DNA of 64,000 nt from assembly GCA_937920105.1 (NCBI GenBank), contig CALETH010000028.1, positions 1 to 64,000 of the forward strand. Reading direction: 5' to 3'. The DNA is from an uncultured Bacteroidota bacterium. Its GTDB lineage: Bacteria; Bacteroidota; Ignavibacteria; UBA10030; UBA8401. This document shows positions 1-7,648 of this stretch, piece after piece. The position numbers and the translations under genes were made by a program. The stretch's first letter is position 1; every line of letters begins with the position of its first letter. The notes under the pieces were generated by a model, which saw nothing but the letters and a program-made list of their open reading frames with translations, searched no databases and was not told where the DNA came from.

Positions 1-292
1 TATCCCAGATTTCGCAATGAGAAGAAAGCGAATCATGATGATCATCGCAACCGGGATGATGATCATTATCGTCATCTCCGTTACTCATACAGGTATCTAT
101 TTTTACAGCAATGTTCTGAATATCGATCAGCACCTGTTGATAATCGCCGGGATCATCAGCAAGGTACACTGACAATTTATTTTGCCCTGCAGGGATACCT
201 GTATCAGTTGGTCCATCCTTATTACAGGCAGAAAAAATAAGCGTGGAAACTAGCAGTGAGGCGCCCAATAAAATACCCGTCTGTTTTTTCAT
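1..292 (-). CDS. DUF4382-type lipoprotein, C-terminus outside window
   Basis: About 97 N-terminal residues are visible. The protein begins with MKKQTG, has a short hydrophobic stretch and a lipobox ending FSAC (Cys23), so it is a predicted lipoprotein anchored by Cys23. After a Gly/Asp linker comes LSVYLADDPGDYQQV, the characteristic opening of the DUF4382 beta-sandwich family common in Bacteroidota; a His/Asp-rich stretch follows and could bind metal, which is inference. The frame is open to base 1. Base composition (about 41% GC by count over 300 bases) and codon choice differ from the very AT-rich genes that follow, so transfer or an assembly join is possible. The function of DUF4382 is unknown. 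Confidence 0.75.
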   Translation of the reverse strand, partial: MKKQTGILLGASLLVSTLIFSACNKDGPTDTGIPAGQNKLSVYLADDPGDYQQVLIDIQNIAVKIDTCMSNGDDDNDHHPGCDDHHDSLSSHCEIWD

Positions 293-478
293 AAAACATA
301 GATTTGAGGTGAACAATAAATATAGTTGCGGAGAGTTGGTGCTATATCACGGTTTAGCAATACAAGGCAAAATAGATGCCATAGTGATTTTACCTAATAC
401 AAGTATGGATGAACAAGCGGATTTTACAGATGAATGAGCAGAAAAAAAAAGCGAAAGATTAGTTATAGAAAAAATAAA

Positions 479-871
479 TTATTTAATTATCTTTAAAAAT
501 AATTCATAAATTTTTGGACCGTCTCCTCTTTTTCGATTTTTTACTTTATCAATTGCATTGAGTTGCATCCATCCACGAATAGTTGGGTCTGCACCATTTT
601 CCATAAGAAATTTTGCCATCGCATAAGAACAGGTTTGTGCAACTTCATTCAATGGTGTATTACTTATCGTTTTTTTATCATAAGCATTAATATCTGCTCC
701 AAAAGAAAGAAGAAGTTTTATCATTTCAAAATCTTCATTTTCAACAGCATAATGAAATGGGGTTTTTCCTATTTCATCAAATTGATTGATTGAAAGACCT
801 TTTTGCAAAAGAGTTTTTACTTTTTCAATATTTTTTTCTTGAATGGCTAAATGAAGTTCATTCATTTTCAT
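479..871 (-). CDS. small ankyrin-repeat protein
   Basis: A 130-residue protein made of about three ankyrin repeats: the helix-loop-helix signatures NELHLAIQEKN, GKTPFHYAVENED and a looser TPLNEV repeat are visible, each followed by LL..GADIN-type turns. No signal peptide. Such proteins usually mediate protein-protein contacts; no enzyme motif is seen. The ATG at 871 overlaps the stop of the DUF1801 gene by 14 nt, so it is translated as the last gene of the ydeI-like/csaA/DUF1801 operon. A second in-frame ATG (865) is equally possible. The partner of this protein is unknown. Confidence 0.8.
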   Translation of the reverse strand: MKMNELHLAIQEKNIEKVKTLLQKGLSINQFDEIGKTPFHYAVENEDFEMIKLLLSFGADINAYDKKTISNTPLNEVAQTCSYAMAKFLMENGADPTIRGWMQLNAIDKVKNRKRGDGPKIYELFLKIIK

Positions 872-1400
872 TTTTAAAAGAGAGTTTTGCTTTTTTTAAA
901 AAAGCTTTAAGTTTTGGGATTGAACTTGGTCCCATTCCATGAAGTTGTAAAATTTCTTGTTCACTCCATTGGGAAAGTTTTTGCACTGTTGTTATTTTTT
1001 TACTTTCTAATGCACGTCTTGCCGGAGCAACAAGTAAAGAAAGAAAATCTGCTTTTTCAAGATTTTCTTTTACTCTAAACTGCACTATTTTTTTTATTAA
1101 ATTTAGCGGAAGTGGTTTATCTAAAGGAAATTGCACTGAACCTTTTGCTCCTTTATAAAGAGATAATTCTTTTTTGAATGCTGCAATTCCTGATGGAGCG
1201 GGATAAAATCCGATATGATTTTTATATCCTGCAAAGTGAACTAAATTTTTCCCTAAAACAAATGTGGGAATTCCATATTTCATCGCTTCTTCAGATTTTG
1301 GTGCAGTTTTTTTGATGAGTGCACGAATTTGCTGTAAAAGTTTTTGGGTTTCCTTGGGAAAATCGGAGATATAGGTATCTATAGATTGAGTTTTTTTCAC
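858..1400 (-). CDS. DUF1801 domain protein with C-terminal HhH domain
   Basis: A 180-residue soluble protein. Residues 1-110 match the DUF1801 (YdhG-like) fold: the stretch EEAMKYGIPTF and the GFYPAPSGIAAF segment are typical. Residues about 122-172 form a helix-hairpin-helix unit like that of the RNA polymerase alpha C-terminal domain, ending LHGMGPSSIPKLKAFL, a likely nucleic-acid or protein contact surface. The start is GTG, overlapping the csaA stop in the classic GTGA arrangement (4 nt), which supports coupled translation. DUF1801 proteins have been linked to iron handling in some bacteria, but the role here is not known. Confidence 0.85.
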   Translation of the reverse strand: MKKTQSIDTYISDFPKETQKLLQQIRALIKKTAPKSEEAMKYGIPTFVLGKNLVHFAGYKNHIGFYPAPSGIAAFKKELSLYKGAKGSVQFPLDKPLPLNLIKKIVQFRVKENLEKADFLSLLVAPARRALESKKITTVQKLSQWSEQEILQLHGMGPSSIPKLKAFLKKAKLSFKNENE

Positions 1401-1738
1401 GCGATAATAAGCCCATTTTTTATTTTTTGTGATGGATGGAATAATACTACTTTTCCATCTTCTTCAACTGCTCCTAACACTAACACTTCAGAAATAATTC
1501 CAGCGATATTTTTTGGTGGAAAATTACAAACTGCCATAATTTGTTTTCCAACAAGTTCTTTCTCACTATAGTAATCCGTAATTTGTGCAGAAGATGTTTT
1601 AATTCCTATTTTTTCGCCAAAATCAATTTTCAGGACAAAAGCCGGTTTTTTCGCTTTTGGATTTGGATAAATTTCTACAATTGTTCCTGTACAAATTTGA
1701 ATTTTCTCGAAATCTTGATATTCAATAGTACTCTTCAT
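1397..1738 (-). CDS. csaA: tRNA-binding domain protein CsaA
   Basis: A 113-residue protein that is a single OB-fold tRNA-binding domain (EMAP-II/Arc1p type), the full length of CsaA. Visible hallmarks are FEKIQICTGTIVEIYPNP at the N-terminus, KIDFGEKIGIKTSSAQIT in the middle and the VCNFPPKNIAGIISEVLVLG segment near the end. CsaA homologues form dimers, bind tRNA and have been reported to have chaperone activity on unfolded or secreted proteins. It lies 5 nt after the YdeI-like gene and overlaps the DUF1801 start, so it is in the middle of a four-gene minus-strand operon. Confidence 0.9.
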   Translation of the reverse strand: MKSTIEYQDFEKIQICTGTIVEIYPNPKAKKPAFVLKIDFGEKIGIKTSSAQITDYYSEKELVGKQIMAVCNFPPKNIAGIISEVLVLGAVEEDGKVVLFHPSQKIKNGLIIA

Positions 1739-1743
1739 GTCTT

Positions 1744-2325
1744 CTATTTATTTTTTCGTGTGAGTGGTGGAATTGTTTTTCCATTTTCTGAACATTCAAT
1801 TAAACTTTCTAATCTTTTTAACTTTGTTATTTCTTGTTTTGCACTAATAACCCACCATGTTGCAGATTTTTTATACCATGGTGCTTGTGTTTGAAAATAC
1901 TGCCATGCTTTTTTATTGGATTTTATTTTCTTTTCATACATTGATGGTAATTGTACGTTTTTTTGTTCAAAAGAATACAATTGAGTTCGTGTACTCTCTT
2001 TACGAGAAAATGCTGCTAATCCGGATTCGTGCATAACACCCAGTTGAGTGAGTTCTTGCACTCGTTTACTATTTACTACACTCCAATTACTTTTTGGTTT
2101 TCGTGGTGTAAAGCGATTGGTGTAACTTTCTTCATTAACTTTTTTACGAATTCCATCTATCCAACCAAAACACAATGCTTCATCTACTGCTTCTTTGTAC
2201 GTTATTCCTTTTTTGTTAGAATCTTTTTTGTAAAAACCAATCCATAATTCTTTTTCTGTGGTATGATTTTTTTCTAACCATCTCCGAAAATGTGATTGTG
2301 TTGTGAAAAAAGTAATGTTGTTCAT
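1744..2325 (-). CDS. YdeI/OmpD-associated family protein
   Basis: A soluble protein of 193 residues of the YdeI/OmpD-associated (bacteriocin-protection) family. Diagnostic segments are RWLEKNHTTEKELWIGFYKK, EAVDEALCFGWIDGI and RFTPRKPKSNWSVVN; the C-terminus with PWYKKSATWWVISAK is also typical. The reading frame continues upstream to 2367, but those 14 extra residues (beginning MDSRFRGNG) are the translation of a dispersed palindrome, so the ATG at 2325 is preferred. It is the first gene of the operon that continues to csaA, DUF1801 and ankyrin. The biochemical activity of the family is not established. Confidence 0.88.
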   Translation of the reverse strand: MNNITFFTTQSHFRRWLEKNHTTEKELWIGFYKKDSNKKGITYKEAVDEALCFGWIDGIRKKVNEESYTNRFTPRKPKSNWSVVNSKRVQELTQLGVMHESGLAAFSRKESTRTQLYSFEQKNVQLPSMYEKKIKSNKKAWQYFQTQAPWYKKSATWWVISAKQEITKLKRLESLIECSENGKTIPPLTRKNK

Positions 2326-2340
2326 ACTGTCATCTACAGT

Positions 2341-2403
2341 GCCATTCCCGCGAAAGCGGGAATCCATTTTTTAGATGCCCGATAACAACATTCGGGCATG
2401 ACG
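2341..2403. repeat. REP-like inverted pair (BIME-like)
   Basis: Two palindromes of the GGATTCC/GGAATGAC family in opposite orientation. The first (2344-2363) is an 8-bp stem ATTCCCGC closed by a GAAA tetraloop; the second (2375-2399) has 8-bp arms ATGCCCGA/TCGGGCAT and ends in TGAC. It separates the DUF2459 gene from the YdeI-like gene and could end transcription of the upstream operon, though no clear T-run follows. Confidence 0.85.
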
Positions 2404-2414
2404 AAAATTCTAAA

Positions 2415-3098
2415 TTATTGTTTATTGTATTGATAAAAAATTCCTGTATCAAAAGGAGTCCACAAGCATGATTTTTGTCCGCAACTTTTTAGAGCATTAT
2501 TTGTCCATGTATTGCAGGTGTGAAATAGATGATAACTTCCGGTTGCTTCGTAAAAAGCATCATTGTTTCCGTAGTTGGCGTTGGTTTTAATATTGATAGT
2601 TTTTCCGTTGCTATCAGTAATTAAACTTTTTTTGATATAACTAATAAGTCTGTGGTATTGTGATTTACTGATTTCTATTTTTTTACAGGTTTCAGATTCT
2701 TCCAGTGTTTTATAAAATGTTGCGTGGATTGCTGCGGTACTTAAACCAAATGCTGCTTTATATGCAACACGAAATGTTAAATCTCCCCATGTTGGTGTTT
2801 CCAAATAAAAGCCCTTATCTCCCCAACCCATTGCGAGAAATGTTGCGGTGGTATCTTTTGCGATGGTATTTTCAAATGGAAAATCTTGTGTCCAATCTAT
2901 TTGTTCATTACGAAGTGGTACAACGATATCTGTGTGAACTCCATTGGTGAGAATGTAAATGGTGATTTCGTTTTTCGTGTTTGGTTCTTTTTCTACAGTT
3001 ATTTTGGGAAGTGTATAAGCGAAAAGAAAATAAAGTCCTACAAAAACGATGAGTGCAAGAAGAGTGAAACCAATTATTTTGAAGATTTTTTTAAACAT
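2415..3098 (-). CDS. DUF2459 (TIGR02117-type) membrane-anchored protein
   Basis: A 227-residue protein with one N-terminal transmembrane helix (residues about 8-30) and an exported domain. The signature NGVHTDIVVP (residues 52-61), MGWGDKGFYLETPTWGD in the middle and the terminal CNTWTNNALKSCG...LWTPFDTGI block are the hallmarks of DUF2459/TIGR02117, a family first noticed near urease genes in some bacteria; no urease genes occur here. The Cys and His residues in these blocks suggest a papain-like fold, which is inference. It is the last gene of the seven-gene operon that begins at 7550, with a 7-nt gap from the preceding gene. Confidence 0.85.
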   Translation of the reverse strand: MFKKIFKIIGFTLLALIVFVGLYFLFAYTLPKITVEKEPNTKNEITIYILTNGVHTDIVVPLRNEQIDWTQDFPFENTIAKDTTATFLAMGWGDKGFYLETPTWGDLTFRVAYKAAFGLSTAAIHATFYKTLEESETCKKIEISKSQYHRLISYIKKSLITDSNGKTINIKTNANYGNNDAFYEATGSYHLFHTCNTWTNNALKSCGQKSCLWTPFDTGIFYQYNKQ

Positions 3099-3105
3099 GA
3101 AAAAT

Positions 3106-3843
3106 TTATTGTGTCAATGTCTCATATAACAGATTGAGTTCATCCATATCTTCTTTAGAACATGGATTGTGAAAAATTATTTTTTCTATAGATTGCAAAA
3201 ATGTTTTTTTTACATTTTTGTTCCTCAACCAATTTACAATTATAACATCAAGATATGGTTCTGAAAAAGAGTTTTTTAATTTTATTGGTTTTTGAAAATC
3301 ATCATATTCTATTTTATTCCACAAAAAATCTTTAAGATGTAAAAATGCTGTTACTTCTTCTGCATTTTTCCAACATTCTAAAATTTTTTCTATTTCAAAA
3401 TGAGCAATACCAAACATAATAATAATTTTATCAATACTTATTCGTTCGGGTAATGGATATTGTTCAAGACATTTTTGAAAATACGCTATCGCAAATTCAT
3501 GTAATAATTCTTTTTCTTTTTGCAACCACCATTCTTTTTTATCCAACATTAATCTTGTTAATGATATTTCAATAGAATGCGTTGGAACTTCAAAATTTGC
3601 TAACAATTCTAAAACTCTTGGCAAAAAATATTTCATCTCATATAATTCTCGCTGAGAATATGTTTGTGCAGAATTATAATAGAAATTCATTATCTCTTTG
3701 GTAATCTTTCGTAACGGCGTTCGCACTAATATTTTTTCTTCTTCTTTTGTTACACAACAATTAGTACAAATTTCTAATGTTTCTCCAATAGTATAATCTT
3801 CAAATATTTTGTAAGATTTTTCAATTATTGTTGAAAGTTCCAT
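3106..3843 (-). CDS. conserved hypothetical protein with CxxCC motif
   Basis: A 245-residue, apparently cytosolic, largely helical protein. Near the N-terminus it carries ETLEICTNCC (Cys26, Cys29, Cys30), a possible metal or redox site; the text YTIGETLEICTNCC followed by KITKEIMNFYYNSA resembles an unnamed Bacteroidota protein family that I recall but cannot name. No transmembrane segment or known catalytic motif is visible. It lies 4 nt downstream of the ygiD-like gene and 7 nt upstream of the DUF2459 gene, hence co-transcribed with both. Function unknown. Confidence 0.75.
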   Translation of the reverse strand: MELSTIIEKSYKIFEDYTIGETLEICTNCCVTKEEEKILVRTPLRKITKEIMNFYYNSAQTYSQRELYEMKYFLPRVLELLANFEVPTHSIEISLTRLMLDKKEWWLQKEKELLHEFAIAYFQKCLEQYPLPERISIDKIIIMFGIAHFEIEKILECWKNAEEVTAFLHLKDFLWNKIEYDDFQKPIKLKNSFSEPYLDVIIVNWLRNKNVKKTFLQSIEKIIFHNPCSKEDMDELNLLYETLTQ

Positions 3844-3847
3844 TCAC

Positions 3848-4681
3848 TTACTCTGCCTTAAAAGAAGTCATAGTGAGTGAACCCGCAACTGCCTTATCAT
3901 TAAAAAAAGAAATCTCATCAGTTTTTTCTATTAAACCGAGAATATATATCATTGGATAATAATGGTCTGGAGTTGGGATGGCAAGTTTTGCCGCAGTACC
4001 TAATGTTTCATATTGGATAAGCGATTGATAGTTTCTTTCGGAAATGTAATTTTTAAACTTATTATTCATTTCAATAGCCCAATCAAAACCATAATTTGTC
4101 TCATTCATTTTATCCCATGCAATCATACGCAAATTGTGAACCATATTTCCGCTGCCAATAATCAACACACCTTTTTTGCGAAGCACAGAAAGTTCTTTTG
4201 CCAAATCAAAATGATATTGTGCTGGTTTTGCATAATCAATACTTATTTGCAACACCGGAATTTTTGCTTCGGGATACATTCGCTTCACCACACTCCACGT
4301 TCCATGGTCTAATCCCCAATCATGATTGAGACCAACGTTTGTTGACTTGACTATTTCTTTCACATCATTTGCCAACTCAGGATTTCCTGGTGCGGGATAT
4401 TGTACATCAAATAATTTTTGTGGAAAACCACTAAAGTCATGAATAGTTTGCGGATTTTCCATTGCAGTTACGTGAGTTCCTTTGGTAAGCCAATGTGCAC
4501 TGATACACAATACTGCTTTTGGTTGAAAAATTTCTTTTCCCATTTTTTCCCATCGTTGAGAAAATTCGTTATCCTCAATGGCATTCATTGGCGAACCATG
4601 GCCAACAAAAAGTAACGGCATGGTATTTTCTTCCATCGGAAGTTCAGAAGAAAATTTATGGAGTTCTTTTAATGATGACAT
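3848..4681 (-). CDS. ygiD: YgiD/LigB-type extradiol dioxygenase
   Basis: A 277-residue class III (LigB) extradiol dioxygenase of the 4,5-DOPA dioxygenase family. Metal-ligand regions are conserved: LLFVGHGSPMNAI (His28), CISAHWLT (His63), LNHDWGLDHGTWSV (His120, His126) and GSGNMVHNLR (His182). The family opens catechol rings using non-haem Fe(II), or Zn(II) in the plant members; E. coli YgiD acts on L-DOPA in vitro. The physiological substrate here is not deducible. The first ~20 residues are less conserved and Met21 could be an alternative start. It follows the MATE gene by 1 nt. Confidence 0.9.
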   Translation of the reverse strand: MSSLKELHKFSSELPMEENTMPLLFVGHGSPMNAIEDNEFSQRWEKMGKEIFQPKAVLCISAHWLTKGTHVTAMENPQTIHDFSGFPQKLFDVQYPAPGNPELANDVKEIVKSTNVGLNHDWGLDHGTWSVVKRMYPEAKIPVLQISIDYAKPAQYHFDLAKELSVLRKKGVLIIGSGNMVHNLRMIAWDKMNETNYGFDWAIEMNNKFKNYISERNYQSLIQYETLGTAAKLAIPTPDHYYPMIYILGLIEKTDEISFFNDKAVAGSLTMTSFKAE

Positions 4682-4682
4682 T

Positions 4683-6071
4683 TTATACCTTCACTTCTTT
4701 CCATTTTCCTTTTTTAAAATAATAAAAAGCGAGAATAGCAATAAATGTTTCTGCAACTGGTATCGCAATAAATGCACCCATAGATTTTAAATCCAAACCT
4801 TTTGCCAAGAAGTATGCAAAGGGAATTTGAAATAACCAAAAGCAAATTCCATTAATCACTGTTGGAGTTGTTGTATCACCAGCACCATTCAGTGCTTGGG
4901 TCATCACCATTCCGATTCCGTAAAAAATATATCCGTATCCAATAATTTGTAATGCTTTTGCTCCGTACGCAACAATGGCTTCTTCTTGCGTAAAAATGCG
5001 AATGATAGAATCAGCAAAGAATACAAAAAGAAGTGTTACAAAACTCATAAAGATAGCGTTGTATTTTGCGGTGAGTAAAACACTTTGTTCGGCTCGTTCT
5101 ATTTGTTTTGCTCCAAGATTTTGTCCCACCAATGTTGCAGCAGCATTACTCAATCCCCACGCAGGTAAAATAAAAAAAACAACATTGCGAATAGCAATTT
5201 GATATCCGGCGGAAGCAACTGTTCCACCGGTTTCTGCAACAAGACGTGCCATCACAATCCAACTTCCACTGGCAATAATAAATTGCATTGTTGCGGGAAA
5301 GGCAATTTTTATAATTGATTGGATAAGTTCTTTATCAAAACTAAAATGTTTGCGTTGAAATTGTAATGTTCCGCTTCCTTTAAAAAGATGATAGCATTGA
5401 TACAATACTCCTGAACTTCTTCCAATCACTGTTGCGATTGCTGCACCTTTTAATCCAAAAAAATGAATAAATATTGGACACAAAATAATATTGATAATAC
5501 TTGCGAGCCACAAACTTCTCATTGCCATTGCAGCATCTCCAGCACCGCGAAAAATTCCGTTAATCAGAAATAATAACATAATTGCTGCACTGCTTCCCAA
5601 CATGATTTGAGTAAAGATTGTTCCCTCTCGTATTACTTCGGGACTTGCTCCCATGAGTGAAAGAATATCTCCGGCAAAAATTACTCCAACAGCACTTAAA
5701 ATTACTGTTGCAATAAATGCAACGATAAGTGATTGTGCTCCGGCGTGGGCTGCTGCTTCAGGATTTTTTTCGCCAATTCTTCGTGCAACTATTGCGGTTG
5801 CTGCTGTACTTAATCCAATAGCGATTGAGTAAATTATGGTGATGACTGATTCTGTTAAACCAACTGTTGCAATGGCATTTTCTCCCAATTTGCTGACAAA
5901 GAATATATCTACAACAGCAAAAACACTTTCTAAACTCAATTCCAAAATCATGGGAATTGCTAAAAGAAATACTGCTTTGGAAATGCTTCCTTGTGTGAAA
6001 TCCTGATGTTCGCTTTGGAAGGATTGTTTAACGAGAGAAAAAATTTTGAATGGTGTATTTTTTGAATTCAT
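4683..6071 (-). CDS. MATE family multidrug efflux transporter
   Basis: A 462-residue integral membrane protein with about twelve hydrophobic helices in two homologous halves, as in NorM-type MATE exporters, which extrude cationic drugs in exchange for Na+ or H+. The first helix pair (AVFLLAIPMILELSLESVF, then VDIFFVSKLGENAIATVGL) is diagnostic. The longer frame begins with a TTG at 6077; the ATG at 6071 (MNSKNTPFK) is preferred. It is translationally close-packed with the TSUP gene upstream and the ygiD-like gene downstream. Substrates are unknown; the operon context with a ring-cleaving dioxygenase hints at aromatic detoxification, which is speculation. Confidence 0.9.
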   Translation of the reverse strand: MNSKNTPFKIFSLVKQSFQSEHQDFTQGSISKAVFLLAIPMILELSLESVFAVVDIFFVSKLGENAIATVGLTESVITIIYSIAIGLSTAATAIVARRIGEKNPEAAAHAGAQSLIVAFIATVILSAVGVIFAGDILSLMGASPEVIREGTIFTQIMLGSSAAIMLLFLINGIFRGAGDAAMAMRSLWLASIINIILCPIFIHFFGLKGAAIATVIGRSSGVLYQCYHLFKGSGTLQFQRKHFSFDKELIQSIIKIAFPATMQFIIASGSWIVMARLVAETGGTVASAGYQIAIRNVVFFILPAWGLSNAAATLVGQNLGAKQIERAEQSVLLTAKYNAIFMSFVTLLFVFFADSIIRIFTQEEAIVAYGAKALQIIGYGYIFYGIGMVMTQALNGAGDTTTPTVINGICFWLFQIPFAYFLAKGLDLKSMGAFIAIPVAETFIAILAFYYFKKGKWKEVKV

Positions 6072-6078
6072 AGGCAAT

Positions 6079-6441
6079 TTATTTTTTAATAATCATGTAT
6101 ATTCCAACAGCAATGAGTAAAGTGCCAAACATTTTTTGTAAAATTTCATTCGGTACGTTCACTGCAACTTTAGAACCAAGATAACTTCCAAGAATAAAAC
6201 CAAGACAAACAAAAGTTGCTACCTTAATATCAACCAAACCATTTTTGTAATAAACGTACGCAGCCAATATTCCAATTGGTGGAATAAGAAGTGCCATGGT
6301 TGTGCCTTGGGCTTGTTGTTGTGTAAATCCGAATAAGAGTACTAATGCGGGAACGATGATGATTCCACCACCAATTCCAAAAATTCCACTAACGCTGCCA
6401 GCGATAATTCCTAAAATAATTGAAAGGAAAATTTGTGTCAT
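6079..6441 (-). CDS. half-length TSUP (TauE/SafE) membrane protein
   Basis: A 120-residue protein of four hydrophobic helices beginning LSIILGIIAGSVSGIFGIGG, the conserved N-terminal repeat of the TauE/SafE (TSUP) anion exporter family. Typical family members are about 250 residues with two such repeats, so this is one repeat and would need to dimerise to make a full transporter; comparable short members are known in Bacteroidota, so it is not obviously a fragment. It overlaps the GNAT gene by 4 nt (ATGA) and sits 7 nt before the MATE start. Possible substrates are sulfite or organosulfonates. Confidence 0.8.
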   Translation of the reverse strand: MTQIFLSIILGIIAGSVSGIFGIGGGIIIVPALVLLFGFTQQQAQGTTMALLIPPIGILAAYVYYKNGLVDIKVATFVCLGFILGSYLGSKVAVNVPNEILQKMFGTLLIAVGIYMIIKK

Positions 6442-6938
6442 ATAGTTTTTATCATTTTATAATCTTCAACAGTGTGTCCGTTTTCAAATGTGTTTATTTG
6501 TTCTTCGGTAATGATATATCCTCTTTTTTTGTAAAATTCTATTGTGTTATAATTTTTTCTATTTACGATTAATTCAATTTCTTTTATTTTTTCTTTTCGT
6601 GCTCGCTGAATAACAAATTCCATTGCAACATCTCCTATTCCTTTTTTTCTGTGTGATTTAAGAATATAGAGTTTGCTTAACAAGATACTATTTTTTTTTA
6701 TTTGGATTCCTACATATCCAACAATATTTTCAGAATATGATAAAAGATAATATTCAAAATTATTTTGGATTTGCTGCTGAAGTGCTTTGACTGTTTGAAA
6801 TTTTTCTACGAGAAATTTTGTGTGCACATCAGGAACAAATGGAGCATAGTGTTCAGGTAAAATTTCCCACGCTAATTGTTCTATGGTTTGAAAGTGTTGT
6901 GAGTTTGTTGCGGGATGGATTTTTATAGATGTGTTCAT
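6438..6938 (-). CDS. GNAT family N-acetyltransferase
   Basis: A 166-residue acetyltransferase. The acetyl-CoA pyrophosphate-binding loop (motif A) is visible as SHRKKGIGDVAMEFV at about residues 95-109, preceded by the beta strand LLSKLYIL and followed by the VNRKNYNTIEFYKKRGYI motif B region. The family transfers acetyl groups from acetyl-CoA to amines on small molecules or proteins; the substrate cannot be inferred. It begins directly after the SanA-like gene stop with no spacer and overlaps the TSUP gene by 4 nt, so it is part of the seven-gene operon. Confidence 0.88.
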   Translation of the reverse strand: MNTSIKIHPATNSQHFQTIEQLAWEILPEHYAPFVPDVHTKFLVEKFQTVKALQQQIQNNFEYYLLSYSENIVGYVGIQIKKNSILLSKLYILKSHRKKGIGDVAMEFVIQRARKEKIKEIELIVNRKNYNTIEFYKKRGYIITEEQINTFENGHTVEDYKMIKTI

Positions 6939-7550
6939 TCAATGTATTGTTCTCTTTCTACTTACATCCCAACATGCTTTAATAATGGCAAAGTATTCTC
7001 TTATAATAAAATATGTTTGGTTTTGATATTCTGATGTATCAGCAATATAACCATAACTATAAAGTCCTAATACTCTTGCAATAAACACAGAACGGTCTAA
7101 GTGATAATTTTGTGTTATAATAGTAATTGTATCTAAACCAAAAATATTTTTTGCTCTATACATTGAACTATAAGTATTGTAACCTGCTGTATCAATGAGA
7201 ATTTTATCTTGGGGAATATTATGAGCGAGAAGATAATTTTTCATTGCTGTAATTTCATCATCTCGGTCATTTCCATCATCACCAGAAATAAGTAATGTTT
7301 TAACTTTATCTTTTGTATATAATTCAATTGCCTTATCTAATCTATCTTGTAAATATATTGATGGAGATTGATTGTTAATTCCTGCACCTAAAATTAGTCC
7401 AACAGAAGAGGAAGGAATATTATTAATATTTTTATAACAAAATTGATTAGAATACTTTTTTACTATATAAATTAAACTTAAAAATAAAAAAGTAATAATA
7501 AATAAAAATCTGATAATTATTCTTTTAAGATTATATTTTCGTGATTTCAT
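6939..7550 (-). CDS. SanA/YdcF-like DUF218 envelope protein
   Basis: A 203-residue protein with one N-terminal membrane helix (residues about 11-31) and an exported DUF218 domain. Conserved pieces are VGLILGAGINNQSPSIYL, the DRLDKAIELY helix, VKTLLISGDDG and the LDTITIITQNYHLDRSVFIA segment, which closely follow E. coli SanA, a protein affecting vancomycin exclusion at high temperature. The family is thought to act in cell-envelope integrity; catalytic activity is unproven. It is the first gene of the operon running to 2415; the 98-bp very AT-rich gap to the divergent SMI1-TPR gene should hold promoters for both. Confidence 0.85.
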   Translation of the reverse strand: MKSRKYNLKRIIIRFLFIITFLFLSLIYIVKKYSNQFCYKNINNIPSSSVGLILGAGINNQSPSIYLQDRLDKAIELYTKDKVKTLLISGDDGNDRDDEITAMKNYLLAHNIPQDKILIDTAGYNTYSSMYRAKNIFGLDTITIITQNYHLDRSVFIARVLGLYSYGYIADTSEYQNQTYFIIREYFAIIKACWDVSRKRTIH

Positions 7551-7648
7551 TTTAAACCATACATAATAAAATATTTTTTCATTAGAATTTTTATTATTTT
7601 ATTTGAAGTTTATTTCAACATTCACCATATAACTTATTATATAATAAA

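Noticed and set aside
243..437. Plus-strand 64-residue frame antisense to the DUF4382 lipoprotein start
   Set aside because: No ribosome-binding site or motif; it overlaps a signal peptide with a clear lipobox on the other strand.
2326..2367. Extra N-terminus MDSRFRGNG of the YdeI-like protein
   Set aside because: Translation of a REP-like palindrome; the conserved protein starts at 2325.
6079..6441. Truncated pseudogene of a TSUP exporter
   Set aside because: Ends are clean, start and stop fit an overlapping operon, and half-size members are known in this phylum.
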